DNA of 64,000 nt, taken from positions 5,580,001-5,644,000 of the forward strand of contig JAJUBI010000001.1 in the NCBI GenBank assembly GCA_022419385.1. The letters run 5' to 3'. The DNA comes from Paraconiothyrium sp. Pb-2020. Its lineage: Eukaryota > Ascomycota > Dothideomycetes > Pleosporales > Didymosphaeriaceae. Below, one piece after another: positions 24,183 through 35,790 of the stretch; the stretch's first letter is position 1, and each line of letters begins with the position of its first letter. The translations under genes and the position numbers were made by a program. The notes under the pieces are model-generated. The model ran no database searches. It saw only the letters and a list, made by a program, of their open reading frames with translations, and was not told the DNA's origin.

Positions 24183-24885
24183 ATGATGGACGAAGACACT
24201 GTCGACGAGATTCTGTACCTTGCACGTGCCAACGAGGTCAACGAGCTGTCCACCTACCTATCCGATGTCTCAGCCCACTCGAAACAGTCCAAAGCCGAGC
24301 TGGTCGCCGCAGCGGCAGATCCCTACTCCAAGAACACGGCATTGCACTACGCTGCTGCGAACGGACATGTTGGTATGCGCATTCCTGCCATAGATTTATT
24401 GAGCGTCTCGGCGAGCTAGATGCTGACTGCAGAGCGCAGACACGATGAAGCTTCTCTTCTCTCTTGAAACGGGCAAGGCTTCGGCGCCTGCGTCGGGGCT
24501 TATCAACGCGGTAAACGATGCGGGCAACACCGCGCTGCATTGGGCTGCTCTCAACGGACACCTCGAATGTGTAAAGCTACTAGTCCAGGCCGGTGCCGAT
24601 GTCACGATAATCAACAAGGCCGGCCACGACGCGGTATTCGAAGCAGAGATCAACGACAAAGGCGACGTGGTCGAATGGCTGCTTGGGGCTGTCGAAGAGC
24701 TGAAGAAAGGCATTGGGCAGGCGGGCGAATCATCAGGTGGAGAACTTCGGTTCGCGATGGGGGCTGCTTCGCAAGGCGAGCCAGCCCTGAACGGCTCCAG
24801 TGGGACGAGTGCCGAAGGCACAGTCGAAGACATAAGAAGGCAGATGGACAATATGAATACCAAGGACGCCTCAAAAGACGGTTGA
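24183..24885 (+). CDS. Ankyrin-repeat protein, Yar1-like
   Basis: Small ankyrin protein of 211 residues resembling yeast Yar1 (about 200 residues), a chaperone of ribosomal protein Rps3 in 40S assembly. Exons are 24183-24372 and 24440-24885. The intron (donor GTATGC, branch TGCTGAC, acceptor GCGCAG) joins AAANGHV to DTMKLLF. This completes the first repeat (NTALHYAAANGHVDTMKLLF); a second follows (NTALHWAALNGHLECVKLLV, then QAGAD). Two ATGs in tandem (24183, 24186) could start it. The tail is acidic and Ser/Gly-rich and probably disordered. Assignment to Yar1 rests on size, repeat number and position only; other short ankyrin proteins would look similar. Confidence 0.85.
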
Positions 24886-25546
24886 ACGGCCTAAGGATAG
24901 ACGCAAACCCAGGATCGTATATTGCTCACCACCCCTACACCCTGCCCCAATGAACGACGTTGTCCGGGACGTTGCGATCTGAAGTATAGCACCGGGAGCC
25001 GGGAAGTCTGCCACGTGGGCCCCGTACATAGGGCGAAAGAAGTTGATGTGGCGTGGGCGAGTAGACTCAGACGACCGCATGCACGAGATTGAAAAACCGC
25101 GCCAGCAACGGAGACATGAACAACATGATGAATTGGTTTTATCGTGAGATAGCAAGACGTAGATACGGCAGACTCTCAAGAGCTCTCGAATGGATCGCCT
25201 GCTGTGAACCCGCTATGTATCGCTAGGTTTATGTGTCTCGTGAATGACAAGCCGTAGTATGTACGGCGTAGCAAATGAACAAATACAGTTCAAACAGGCT
25301 GCAAGGAAAGGAAATATTCGCCTAGCTGTTAATACAAAGCCTTTTGATATGCAAATGCAATGGTTTTAATGCATGAGGCTGATCAACAAACGTGTTGGTG
25401 GGCCGGAAATGCAACGGTTTTCTTATGGCTGAAGCTGACTAGCCGAGACTTTTCGACGGTACGTGAATGCACACTCACTATGGCCTGCATTAGTACCAAA
25501 CATCATTGTATCGTCGCTCATCTCTAATATTTCTTACCGCCGTGTC
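24886..25546. other. Convergent 3' intergenic region
   Basis: Lies between the ends of the ankyrin gene (plus) and the WW-domain gene (minus). No gene is seen. Confidence 0.5.
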
Positions 25547-26501
25547 TCAGTCTCTAAGCCATGCGCGGCGCTTCTCTTCTTTCTTGCCGCGGCGCTTCTC
25601 CTTGAAAGCCCTCAACTCCTGCTTTGACAAGGTCTTGCCACGACGTTCAGCCTTCAGACTACGGCCATCATGGCTATTAGCCGCGGCGTCGACGTCAAAG
25701 AAGGCGTTCATCTGGCGCTTGCTTTTGTTTTCATCATTGTGGTATTCCGGGTTCATTCCGGCCTGCTGGAAGCGGCCAGTGAAGCGATTGAACTGTGCAG
25801 TGGTGGAATAGTCACCCGCGTTGGGGTCTGGAAGACCTGCAGCCACAGCGGCCGCCGATGCAGCAGCAGCAGCAGCTTGTTCCTCTTCTTGTTCGGCTTC
25901 CCGAGCATAATCTGCATTCGGGTCATAGTCGCCATGAATGGCCGGGTTGTAACCACCATATTTGCGCTTAGGCGGAGACGAGGTGCCAGGTGCGCCAGAG
26001 CTGGTCGTGGGGGCAACGGTTGAGCTGTTCACATATCTGCAGCAGGCACGGATTAGGATAAGAAAGTAACGAAGATAGTAATAAGTTGTTAGCAAACCTG
26101 TCGTACGATCCGTAGTCTGGAGCGGTGGCTTGTGGCAGCCGAGGATTCTCCCATTGAGCCTTGCCCGTCAGGCGATTGTAGAAGTAGTAGCTTTGCGCAG
26201 TGTAGTCCCACTTGTAATCCCAGCCATCATCCTCCGGGGGAGCTTCGTCGGGCAGCGGCGGCGCTTCGTCATCATAGGGTAATGGTTGTTCGCCTTTCGC
26301 CTGCAAAGCGGTCGCGATCTCCCGGTCATGGCTCGAGGACTTGCGGGGCCTGGGCAGCGAGTCGCTCAGCTGAGAGTCAGCGTCGGCAGCGTCTGGATTT
26401 TGGTCTCGGTATCGATCATCTGCGGCATTGTTGTTTGGCGACTTCTCGGCTGCGACAGCCGCAGGGCTCTTCTGCCCATCCTCGGCACCTCTCGATGTCA
26501 T
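25547..26501 (-). CDS. WW-domain protein, probably nuclear
   Basis: 297-residue protein with one WW domain near residues 92-121 (GW at 93-94, YYFYN, then W117 and P120), a fold that binds proline-rich ligands. Exons on the minus strand are 26501-26098 and 26036-25547. The 61-nt intron (donor GTTTGC, acceptor CTGCAG) joins SYDR to YVNSSTV. After the domain come PKRKYGGYNPAIHGDYDP, an Ala/Glu-rich run encoded partly by CAG repeats, and a strongly basic end (RGKTLSKQELRAFKEKRRGKK). WW proteins with such basic tails are often splicing-associated; that role is inference. The region just before the WW domain is acidic and Pro-rich. Confidence 0.88.
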
Positions 26502-28504
26502 GGCAAATATGCGGTATTATGACGGCACTAATACTGGTAAGAAAGAACCTGAGCAGAGCCGACGGCGGGCGCGCGGGTGATATAGAGGGTGGAGGTGGTG
26601 AGGTAGAGCGCTTCGACCTTGAGTCTATGATTCCTGTTTCGCGCCCGAGTCTTAGTCATGGAAAAGCTTGGCGCGGTCGGGCACGTGACCGAACATGGAC
26701 CTCGAGCAACGCCTTGACGGAACCAAGACAGAAACGCTCCGTTGAGCCCCGTCTACAACGCGCTGTCGCCATGCTACGGCCTCCCGCTGGCGCTCGTCTA
26801 CCGGCACCACCGGAGACGTTCGCTCTCGCATTCACACTTCGTGCTGGAACAGGCCAGCTGCCACGGCGAAGGATTGCGTCGATGATGTGTGGCGCCGCGT
26901 ACAGGCCACTAGGGAGCAGCAGGCGGCACCTGAGGCGGCCGGACGCTTCGATAGGCCGGCACACCAAGCTCGCGTAGGGCAAGCAGTTCATTTGGGGTGC
27001 GCGGATGGAGGCGCTACGTTGAAGACAGTTTCGAAGGACCCGAGGGCCGTGGGCAGCCTGCTTAGCGGGCGTATTATCCGCTGGCATGCGCATAAAGTGG
27101 CATGCATGCGTCCCCGACATGCAAGCAAGACGGCCGGGATGCCATTGGGGTCGAGCTCCACTCGCCGGACGGCTCTTGTTCGCGCTCCCGAACGATTTGA
27201 CGCCGCTTTACACCATGGCAGCATGTCTGGCTCTCTCAGGCGCGACAGGGCGTGCCGTGCTGCGGGGTCCTCGGCCTCGAGACGCAGCGGAGCAAGCACT
27301 CTCCTCACCACATGCCGCCGTGCATGCGTTCAGGCCGCCGCGCAGTCAGAGAATGTGCATCGGCGCACTTTGAAACTAATCTATGTGAAGCTTATTGGGG
27401 CCTGCCGCGCTCATTTCGAGCCCGTCTGCAGCAGCAATTCTCGCGGGATTTTGCCGCAATAACATGAAGCCTGTTCGCTGCATCCCGCCCTCGCTGCATG
27501 ATCGGCACCAGTGGCCTGCGGGAGCGCTCGCGGTTGGCCAGCGCCCGAGGCCGTTGTTGGAGCGAGATCTGAGGGCTGAGCCATGAGCAGCTCATCCCAA
27601 CCGCCACGCGCATCAAAGTCCGTATAGCACCGCCGCGCCTGCATGCTTCCTGCACCTCACACGTCGGCCAGACACACCTCAAGCACCGGGTGCCCCGCGA
27701 GCAGCACCCCTCTGCCCGTCACCGCACGGCATCGTCGCCAATATTGCCCGCCCGGGCCATCCTTCACTCGGCTCTCAAACAGCAGGAGCTCCACGTCCAT
27801 GTCCCTGGCAGAACTTAGTTCACTGGGATAATACCTAGTCCTGCCTTGTGCACGTCCCCTGCTCGTCCCCTTCTCTACCGCTGCACGGATTCGCACGGGT
27901 TCCCGTCTTCATCTTGCTCTCCTACCCGGTATTAGTCTCTCAATTCTGCTGCCATCCTAACCCTGCCGTCTCCGTGCCAGCTGGAACGCCCTTCCTTGTG
28001 CCCAGCCCGCCTCCGGCCCAGGAGCCGTGCCGCAAAACTGTGCCTGTGTGCCTGTCACCCTTCCCGAGCTTAGGCCCCTACGGTGCTCCTACACGCACAT
28101 CCCGTACATGCCTCTTCGGCTGTGGTCAAGGAGTAGCCGGAGGGGTGCACGTCAGCCCTGCACGGACTGGGTAGTTCCGTTGGCGCTCTCTCTGAACCTT
28201 GCCATCTTGCAGACCTCAGTGCGGGAGCTCGTTACAATACAGACGCACGCAATCGTGCTTCTGCAGTCCTTTGGCCACCTTCCCGACCTTCTCCTGCGAG
28301 TACTGCCTCCATGTGTCCGATTGTCTGACGGCGAGCTGGTGCCGTGCCTGCATCAGAGTGGCGGTTAGCCTGTGCCTGCATCTCCAAAGTACCCTAGTTT
28401 ATATCTTGTATTGTTCCTTATCGCTCCATGTGGCCTGCCAGCCAATGTATCGTGGAAGCCATCCCACCTCGGCCTTCGACCGTCCATCTTCAACTCCCCC
28501 AACT
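26502..28504. other. GC-rich 2-kb promoter/leader region
   Basis: Divergent space between the WW-domain gene (minus) and the Zn2Cys6 factor (plus). Frames at 26132-26977, 26887-27462 and 27086-27373 are Arg/Ala-rich products of high GC and have no domain. From about 28000 the sequence becomes CT-rich, as in long leaders of fungal regulatory genes. Several short ATG frames there could act as uORFs. Confidence 0.45.
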
Positions 28505-31480
28505 ATGCTTGCCGACATGAACCGCCTGCCTAGTATACCCTCGCGCCCAGCGCATTTTCAGCCACATGCTTCTGACAGTCCTTACCAAAGACCCAGTGTT
28601 CCACCATCACGGCCCGAGATACCATCGCAACATCATGGTCCCCGGGATCCCCAGGGAAGTCAAAATCATGCGCAGCAGTTACCAAGCCTGCGAACCCTCC
28701 TTGAGCCAGAACTACTCGAAAACAAGGCCTCCGAACAGGTCCCGCGGCCTGGTGGCGCACAAATACTCCATAGCACCGCTGGGAGGTACGGGTCCGCGAG
28801 CCCGACCTTGAAGAGACGGCATGATTTCGACAGTTACAGCCACGATAATCCAGAGAGTCATGCCCTCGCTTCTAGAATACCACCCGTGCATCGTCATGCC
28901 CAATACACCGCTAGCAGCGACAGCCAACCGGCCGCCTTCTCTACCTCAGGTCCCCACCACAGGCCCCAACCGTCGGAATACTCACGCCAGGGCAGCTCTT
29001 CTGGAACAATGTATTCCAATTCCACCACTAATATACTCCGTCCACCATCGGCCATTTCGGCGCTAAGTGCATGCTCAGAACCCGGAAGAGCGCTTTTGGG
29101 ACACATTCAACTGCACGGTGATCCTATGGATCTCGGCAAGCCAGTACGGAGGCGCACAGAAGGATCATCCCGCACTCCAATAAGATCGAAACATTGCGTA
29201 GGCCAGCAAGAAGTAGCTGGGGAAGGCTTGTGCTACGTCTTCGACGACGGAAGCTACTGTCGCGTCGTCATTGATGGAGAACCGGTCAATCCGTCTTGGG
29301 GCATTACGAAAGCTGGTAAACCGAGAAAGCGGCTTGCTCAAGCCTGCCTTACTTGTCGCGAGAAGAAGATTAAGTGCGAGCCTGGCTACCCCAAGTGCCA
29401 TCAATGCGCCAAATCACAGAGAGCCTGTCGAGGGTAAGTGGCCTTTCCGTACTCCGTACAACTCATCTTCCCCACCACATTCCAATATGCATGAAAGTAT
29501 CCATCCAGAACATCTAATAATGCATTTACTTTTGCTCATGTGACAAATACTGACTGGATGTAGTGGCCTTAATCAACCAGGCATAAGTAATGCTTCGGGA
29601 GAAAATTCACCGTCGTCATCATCAGTACTATTTAAGAACCAGTCGAGCGAACATATAAGCCCAGTGGCTGGCCCCGACAATCCCAAAGCTCTTGAGCAGC
29701 AGTATTCCAAAGCAGTTGAGACTTGGAACACAGGTACTTCTTTCAAACCTCGAACTTTTAGGCCCAACTCAGTCGCTACCTCAAGAGACATGTCGGTACA
29801 CTCGATGGATTCGGATTGGAGCGGATCAATGACCAACCAGGACCCGGACGACCCTAGACGTGGATCGCACCAGGATCAGCTGGCTATACAATGGGAGCAA
29901 GACCCTTACGATACGGATCCAAGGCTTACAATGCACCTACTGGATCTCTACTTTCTTCATGCTGGACGTGCAACGTACGGAATGTTTCCTCGCAGGCCTT
30001 TCCTTGCTTGGGTGGAGACCAATCGTGAAAAAAGCCAGGACCATCTCATGCTTCTTTATTCTGTGCTTGGCATGGGCTCGGTGTTTTCTACGGACGTGGA
30101 GAAGCGCAGCGCTGGAAAATGGTATGCCGCTGTCGCTGCATACGCCATGGAAAAGCGATTTGGCAGGTTTACCCTCCAGTTGTGTCAGAGTCGGTTGATC
30201 CTGGGTCTGTACAACTTTGCTCGTGGCAAATCCCAAGAAGCATGGGATTACTGCGGAGCCGGGCTGCGTGCTCTTAGTGCGCTGAAGCTGAACTCCGAGG
30301 ATGGAATCAAGGAGCTGCCAGAGACTGCCGCCGATACGCCTTACGGATTCGACCGCTTGACCCTGGAAGAATGTTGCCGTCGCACCTTTTGGTCCGGATT
30401 CTTGATGGATGTAAGTTCAACTGCGTCTACGGCAACCACCACCCCTGACCTAATGCACCAACAGCGATACAATGGTTTCTGCGGTGGTACCCTTTGCGTC
30501 ATCAATATCGAGGACACTTTTCTACGACTTCCCTGCCTAGAGGATATGTTCGAGGCATCCACGCCCTGCGACACACCCTTGTTCGACTTCGATATTTTGA
30601 ATCACCAGGCGTACTCCGGCCCTCCCTTTGGACACATGGCCTACTTGACCTTGATATCCACAATCTGGGGCGATGTGGTGACTTTTACCAGCCGTGCCGT
30701 TCATCGCCCCGGAGCCAGCTATGAGCGACTCTATGAAGCCTTCTACGCCAAGACATATGAGCGATTAGAGGCATGGCTTGAGTTGCTCCCGGCTAACCTT
30801 AGGGTAAGTTCTTCTTGAATGCGTGCGCTCGAGGCATGCGCTAATAGTACCTTGCTATTCAGTACACTCCCCAAAATCTGGACAACAGCATTGTCGAAGG
30901 CTCTGCAGGGTCTTTCGTTTCGCTTCATGCTCTATATCGCACGACTATAATTCGTCTCAATCGCCACATTCGCTTGTCTGCGATATCGCCTGAAAAGGTC
31001 GGTCGCAATATCGAACAGGCCTTCTATCATGCAACGAATTTCATTCACATGATGCATTCGCTGGCGCCTGAGAATCGTCGCCATCGCTTGCCTCCAACGG
31101 CCGCCACGGAATATCTCTTCTCCACACCTTTCCCAGGCTACGCTCTTATGCTTTCCATAGATGTCATTACTGCCGCTGGCACGGCCACGGCTCTTCCGGG
31201 CCTTATTGAGACACTTGGCACGGCGAGCTCATGCCTTGAAGAACTTGCAGGCTTTTGGGCATCTGCTCGCACGCAACACAAAGTCGTGACGAATCGTTTG
31301 AAGCACCTCACGAAAACCGCCATGCAAGAAGAGCAGGGTATCAGGAACGGTACGCTTGGACAATTTTGGAGACTGCCCGAGAGCTTGGAGGCCGCATTCG
31401 GGAACGACGATGCTGTGTACAAAGCGGATCAACAGCTAGTGTTTGAGGTTCTGAATCGGCTTACTAGCACAAGATATTGA
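28505..31480 (+). CDS. Zn(II)2Cys6 transcription factor with fungal_trans-type middle domain
   Basis: Fungal binuclear zinc cluster regulator, about 910 residues. Exons are 28505-29433, 29564-30410, 30465-30803 and 30863-31480, all with GTAAGT donors. The zinc cluster (C-X2-C-X6-C-X6-C-X2-C-X6-C, in ACLTCREKKIKC and PKCHQC) lies near residues 280-310, unusually far from the N terminus and preceded by a disordered Pro/Ser/His-rich region. Exon 1 ends one residue after the last zinc Cys. Just before the cluster is a conserved-looking basic stretch GKPRKRLAQ. The middle homology region runs from DLYFLHAGRATYGMFPRRPF through LEECCRRTFWSGFLMD. The second intron is 54 nt, a multiple of three and stop-free, so an unspliced reading stays open (18 extra residues after FLMD). 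The start at 28505 follows a CT-rich leader; the in-frame ATG at 28445 is an alternative. The regulated pathway is not evident. Confidence 0.9.
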
Positions 31481-33550
31481 CGGTCCGCGTAAAGCGTCCG
31501 TCCGCATTTCCGTCCAGAAAGAGCCGGGCGCGAACATGGTTGTGCTCGACCGATTCGGGGATCCTTCGGTGTCTTGTTGCCGGATCTGGCAGTTGCAATG
31601 CTGTGTGCGCAAGCAACGGCAGCTATGTTTGAGGTCGTCAATAGGTTCACGGAAAGTTGAGTAGCATTCTCGTCTTGGCGGTGCCAGCTTCGACTATCCG
31701 CCAATGAGAGCTTTTGCAATGCGACCACGACATACACCAGGGCCGCCAGTGCTTTCTTTGGACGTTCTCGCATATGTGCTTACAACACAACATATGGGTG
31801 TTCCCGAAGCCCGCACACCGATGTGCACGTGGGCATAAGCTTTGCATGAGATCGACGCCACGATATGTATTCGCCCACACACAGGTCTACCGTTGCCGGA
31901 CGGAACGACGACATACGCCCCTGATTCGCCGTCCCACCTCCCCAGGACTTTCCATAGCCTGAGACGTTTCTCCTACTGGTGGCTTTTGTGTAATGTTAAT
32001 GTGTACTCTATCGGTGCTTTCCTTCTATTTTCCTTCCTTTCTCGTCTCCATACTGCTACGACTGCTACTGTTTAATTAGGGGTTCAACGGATATATTGTA
32101 TTATATGGTCACAAAAAATGGGCTCGTGTTTGGAGCCTGTGGATAATCAGCAGGGGCTGTAAAAAGTACTGGAAAAGAACGATTAGGATCGTGTGAACGA
32201 ATTATTTATTGACTTCTTCGATACCACCTGCAATCCACACATCAATGCTCCCACCTCCGCATAGCAGCTATCCGACCCAGCATTATCAAGTGCCGAGCCA
32301 ATACACAGATATCAATATGTGGCCTGAAGAATGAGTCACGCTTGAAGGTTGAACAAGTCGCCAATGTCGTGAGACACATATGACGCTGAAGTGTTTCATG
32401 GACAAACGGAGATTAAAGCTAGGGGTCAAGGACGGGAGAAGAGTCGCGGAAGCTTCTAGAGGGCTTCCTCAATGCGATGTGTTCAGGCGCGTGTGATGCT
32501 GAGCAAAGTCTCGCTTTGCCAAGATGACTTATCACCAAGAAGACGTGACTGAACGTACTGCTGTGGCTGTAACCTAAAGCAAACGTCCCTCGCCTTGAAC
32601 CTCTCTATTCTCATACTCTTCCGACTTGTCTATGCATATTCAATACCTCCAACTAATCGATCCTTAGCTGCTCCCCCTCTTTCGACTTGTTTCTACTGGC
32701 CCACGATGGCTCACCTCAAAGTTGCCTCACTCAAACAGCTTCCCTCTTCAATGGTTCCCTCACACGCGAATCCCGTACATTTCACTCAACCTTTGAGCTT
32801 CGAGCCACATCCGCTTCTTCAAGCTAAACTCTGTCTCTTCAACTCGATTTCCACTGTCTTAGGTCTAGCTTACTTCTTCGAGAACTCAAATCTCACCTAC
32901 TTCAAGTTGACCTTCACTTCCTCGACTCATTGCCAGATAGTGATACTTGGTAGACCGTACCCGCTTTATAGCTTTTTGCGTGGCCCACCATTTGACTAAC
33001 ATAGCCCAAGCACTTTCAGGTTGAACCGTTCAGTTGACTTGTGCATCATGTGTAGCTTCGGATGTGGGGAGTAATGTGGACAGATAATTGTCAACCCCTG
33101 TTGCGAAAGCGTCAGAGATGAGCCTAGATAACCGTTCACGGGAAAAAAGCAGCATCAGTCCCTAAGATCGAGCATCGTGACGTTGTACTAAACGAAAGCT
33201 GCGCACTTTGATTTTCTCCGATCTCACATGCGTAGCGCACCAAGATATACCTATACCGTGAGACTCATTTAGCAACGCTCGCAAAGGAAATGTAGTGCGT
33301 TCGTGTCTCTCCATGTCGTCCTTGAGTAACGCCAAATTTGATGGGTATCACAAACACCGTCTGCGCCCAGAAAATCGCCGCTGTGAGTCCACCTGGCTCA
33401 CTCACCCTTCCGTGCTATGCCAAAGCACTACACCCACTTCCTTCACTACCTCAAACCCGCAGCCACATTTCCCTTTCCCGTGCTTCCAGCCACTATCTGC
33501 ACTATGTGCGAATGCCTGTTGTACTGCGGGTCGCGGCTTACTCGCGATGT
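31481..33550. other. Intergenic, one doubtful small ORF
   Basis: Mostly nothing. A CT-rich leader-like run before the ATG at 32706 precedes a 98-residue frame (end 32999) with no recognisable feature; I do not call it a gene. Confidence 0.45.
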
Positions 33551-34640
33551 CTAGCTCTGCGAACCTTGGCTGGCTAACGCGATGTTGATGCGCGCAGCAT
33601 TGAATATCTGCTCACTGGGCGGGATTGCAGCTGCGAGGTTCGTGTTTTCGGTAAGCCGGGTGATAAAGAACATGAAGCGGCCGGTCTTGATTTGCATTTC
33701 GGCGAAGTTTGCGCTGCGGCTGGGATGCCGGTGTTTTCTGTTGAAACATAATCAGTCAAAGGTCAGGGATACGCATTGGGAGCACGTAGATTGGCAATAC
33801 GTACGCCATGCTTTGCTTATGCGTCTTCAAGATAGATGAGATTCGTTCGAATCTGTCTGAGAAGGGGTTGTCCGCTTCCATCCCTCGTCACATGCGTAAC
33901 CATCAAGCACGTCGTCCTCTCGTACAGTATCAATTCCCTCGCCTCCACCACCTCCGCTAGCTCCCTTAGTAGCCCCTCGATACTCCTCGCATTCGGTATC
34001 AAGAAGTAAATAATCTGTGTCACGCCTTATATAGACTCTGGTCCCAAATGCTCGTCGCGAAGAACTCTACCGTTGGTGCGAAGCTCTCGGACGCCTGGCG
34101 AATATACTCTGCGCGCTCTTCGAAGAGCTGTTGGCGTAACCGCGTTTGAACGAGGTCCATTTTGTGAATGAGGACGAAGACGGCGGCCGAGGGGGAGTGC
34201 TCGGCGAGGGCGCGAATGATGGACGAGTAGGAGATTACGTCGGCGGCGAACTCGCGGGATTCAATGTCGAAAACGAAGATGAGGACGGCGACGGAGCTGA
34301 AGACATGGCCGCGTTGGTGCGTAAGGTAGTTCTCGACGAAGCCGTCTTGTCTGTGTGCCTTGTTAGGACGCGTATCCTGCCAGATCTGCTTACATGTGCT
34401 CTAGGTGTCTTCAAAACAGAAGGAAGTAGAGGTTCCTTACCCTCCACAATCCCATAGGTTCAACATCAAGTTTCCCATGAACTTGATATTGCTATGCTCC
34501 ACATCAATTGTCGCGCCTAGTCGTCTCACATCCTTGGCCACATAATTGCTAAACACGATGCTGCGCATAGAAGATTTCCCCGCGCCGCTCTTGCCCATGA
34601 GCAGCACCTTGCGCTGCTTCTGCCGCTTCGTTGTGTTCAT
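33551..34640 (-). CDS. GTR1: Gtr1/RagA-type Rag GTPase, two compensating frameshifts
   Basis: Orthologue of yeast Gtr1/human RagA, the Rag GTPase that with Gtr2 recruits and activates TORC1 at the vacuole in response to amino acids. Exons on the minus strand are 34640-34441, 34350-33805 and 33737-33551; the sum is 933 nt (310 residues), exactly the size of yeast Gtr1. Exon 1 carries the P-loop GKSGAGKS (16-23), the switch region LGATIDVEHS and LWDCGG, joined to QDGFVENYL. HKMD (G4) and TSIWD follow. Then the frame breaks: TGA at 34022-34020 replaces the expected Trp (reads as a one-base loss). Family sequence continues in the shifted frame (TQIIYFLIPNARSIEGLL) until about 33870, where one extra base returns it to the first frame (DRFERISSILKTHKQSM). 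The C-terminal roadblock region then reads normally to TAG 33553-33551. Taken literally the product stops after 176 residues, without the dimerisation domain. Confidence 0.88.
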
Positions 34641-35790
34641 CGTAGCTATTGAGCCTCCTCGCTCATCCCTCCGCTTGCTCAATTCACGTCGTCGTGCTCG
34701 GTAACGGGCCTGCTTTACAGTGAGATCGACGGGCTCAATGCTGCGCAGCAAGGCAGAAACGAAGGCGGAGGTGGTGTTCTGAAATTGTGCCGCTGTGGGG
34801 AAGCTCGGTGACGTGCACTGCTGGTATCAACGCGAGATAGCAGCCTCGGCGTTGCAGGCACGTGAGCTAAGTAAGCTCTACTTCATTTGGGCTAGCGTGC
34901 AGATGCCGGGGCGGAAGCGGAAGCTGGGATCAGCCGGGATGAACATTGGCCACTACCCCTGAATGTGGATGCAAACAGTGCGAGGAACAAGGGAGATGAT
35001 AAGATTGTCACGAAGGATCTATCGATTGTCAATTGCTTGGACATCTTGCTAATCGCAGCTATTGTTTTGGATAATTTTTCACGTAGTCGAGAAATTGGCT
35101 CGGCAGTACTTGTTTCGTGCCCCGTTGAGTTGTGCAGTTCAACAGGTAAAGCTTCGCTGAGTTTAAAAAGCCAGCGTCTATCTCCGAGATGCCTGTAAAC
35201 AACGCAAACTCTCTTCTCGAACAGGCAGGCAAAGCGCGCTTTCAGATCCCACAAATATCCAATCCTCCAACACAGCGTTTTGATCCATCAGAGCAGCTTA
35301 CGTAGCCAAGAGATCCTCATCCGTCGATTAATCTACTACATTGCCAATAAAGTTTCCAAAATACCTTCCCTTGCTGTCTCCTATGTCCCTTTGATGAATT
35401 TTGATGTTGTACTAAGACGAATAATGCTCGCAAGCAAATACAGTGTGAATCGCATGTAATGTTTTCCAAAAAGTCGCACCAGATTTGGGTAATGGTGCAA
35501 GGTATGTGCGTACATAAAAGCTGGTGCCGGAACACCGCAGAACTTGGTTCCCGGGTAAAGAAGAAAATGAACATATGAACAGGAATCGGGGAATCTCCAA
35601 GCGACCGTGCAAATCATGGTTCGTCGGTTGGTCCGCTCACCCTTGCGAGCGAGTGGGACTGTGGGTCGGCCATGGTGGATATACGGAACCGGGTACGCGC
35701 TGCCGCCCAGCACAATCGTTAGGTTCGGAAGGAACGTAAAGTAATTCGATACTCGATGACAAAGGAAAGAAAAATTCGGACAAGGGTATC
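34641..35790. other. Intergenic upstream of GTR1
   Basis: Promoter side of GTR1 and 3' side of URC4. A 120-residue minus-strand frame (34892-35254) has no recognisable feature. Otherwise nothing is seen. Confidence 0.5.

Noticed and set aside
26887..27462. 191-codon plus-strand frame upstream of the Zn2Cys6 factor
   Set aside because: Arg/Ala/His-rich product of high GC, overlapped by open frames on both strands; no domain.
32595..32999. 134-codon plus-strand frame after a CT-rich run
   Set aside because: The leader-like context before the ATG at 32706 is suggestive, but the product has no recognisable feature.
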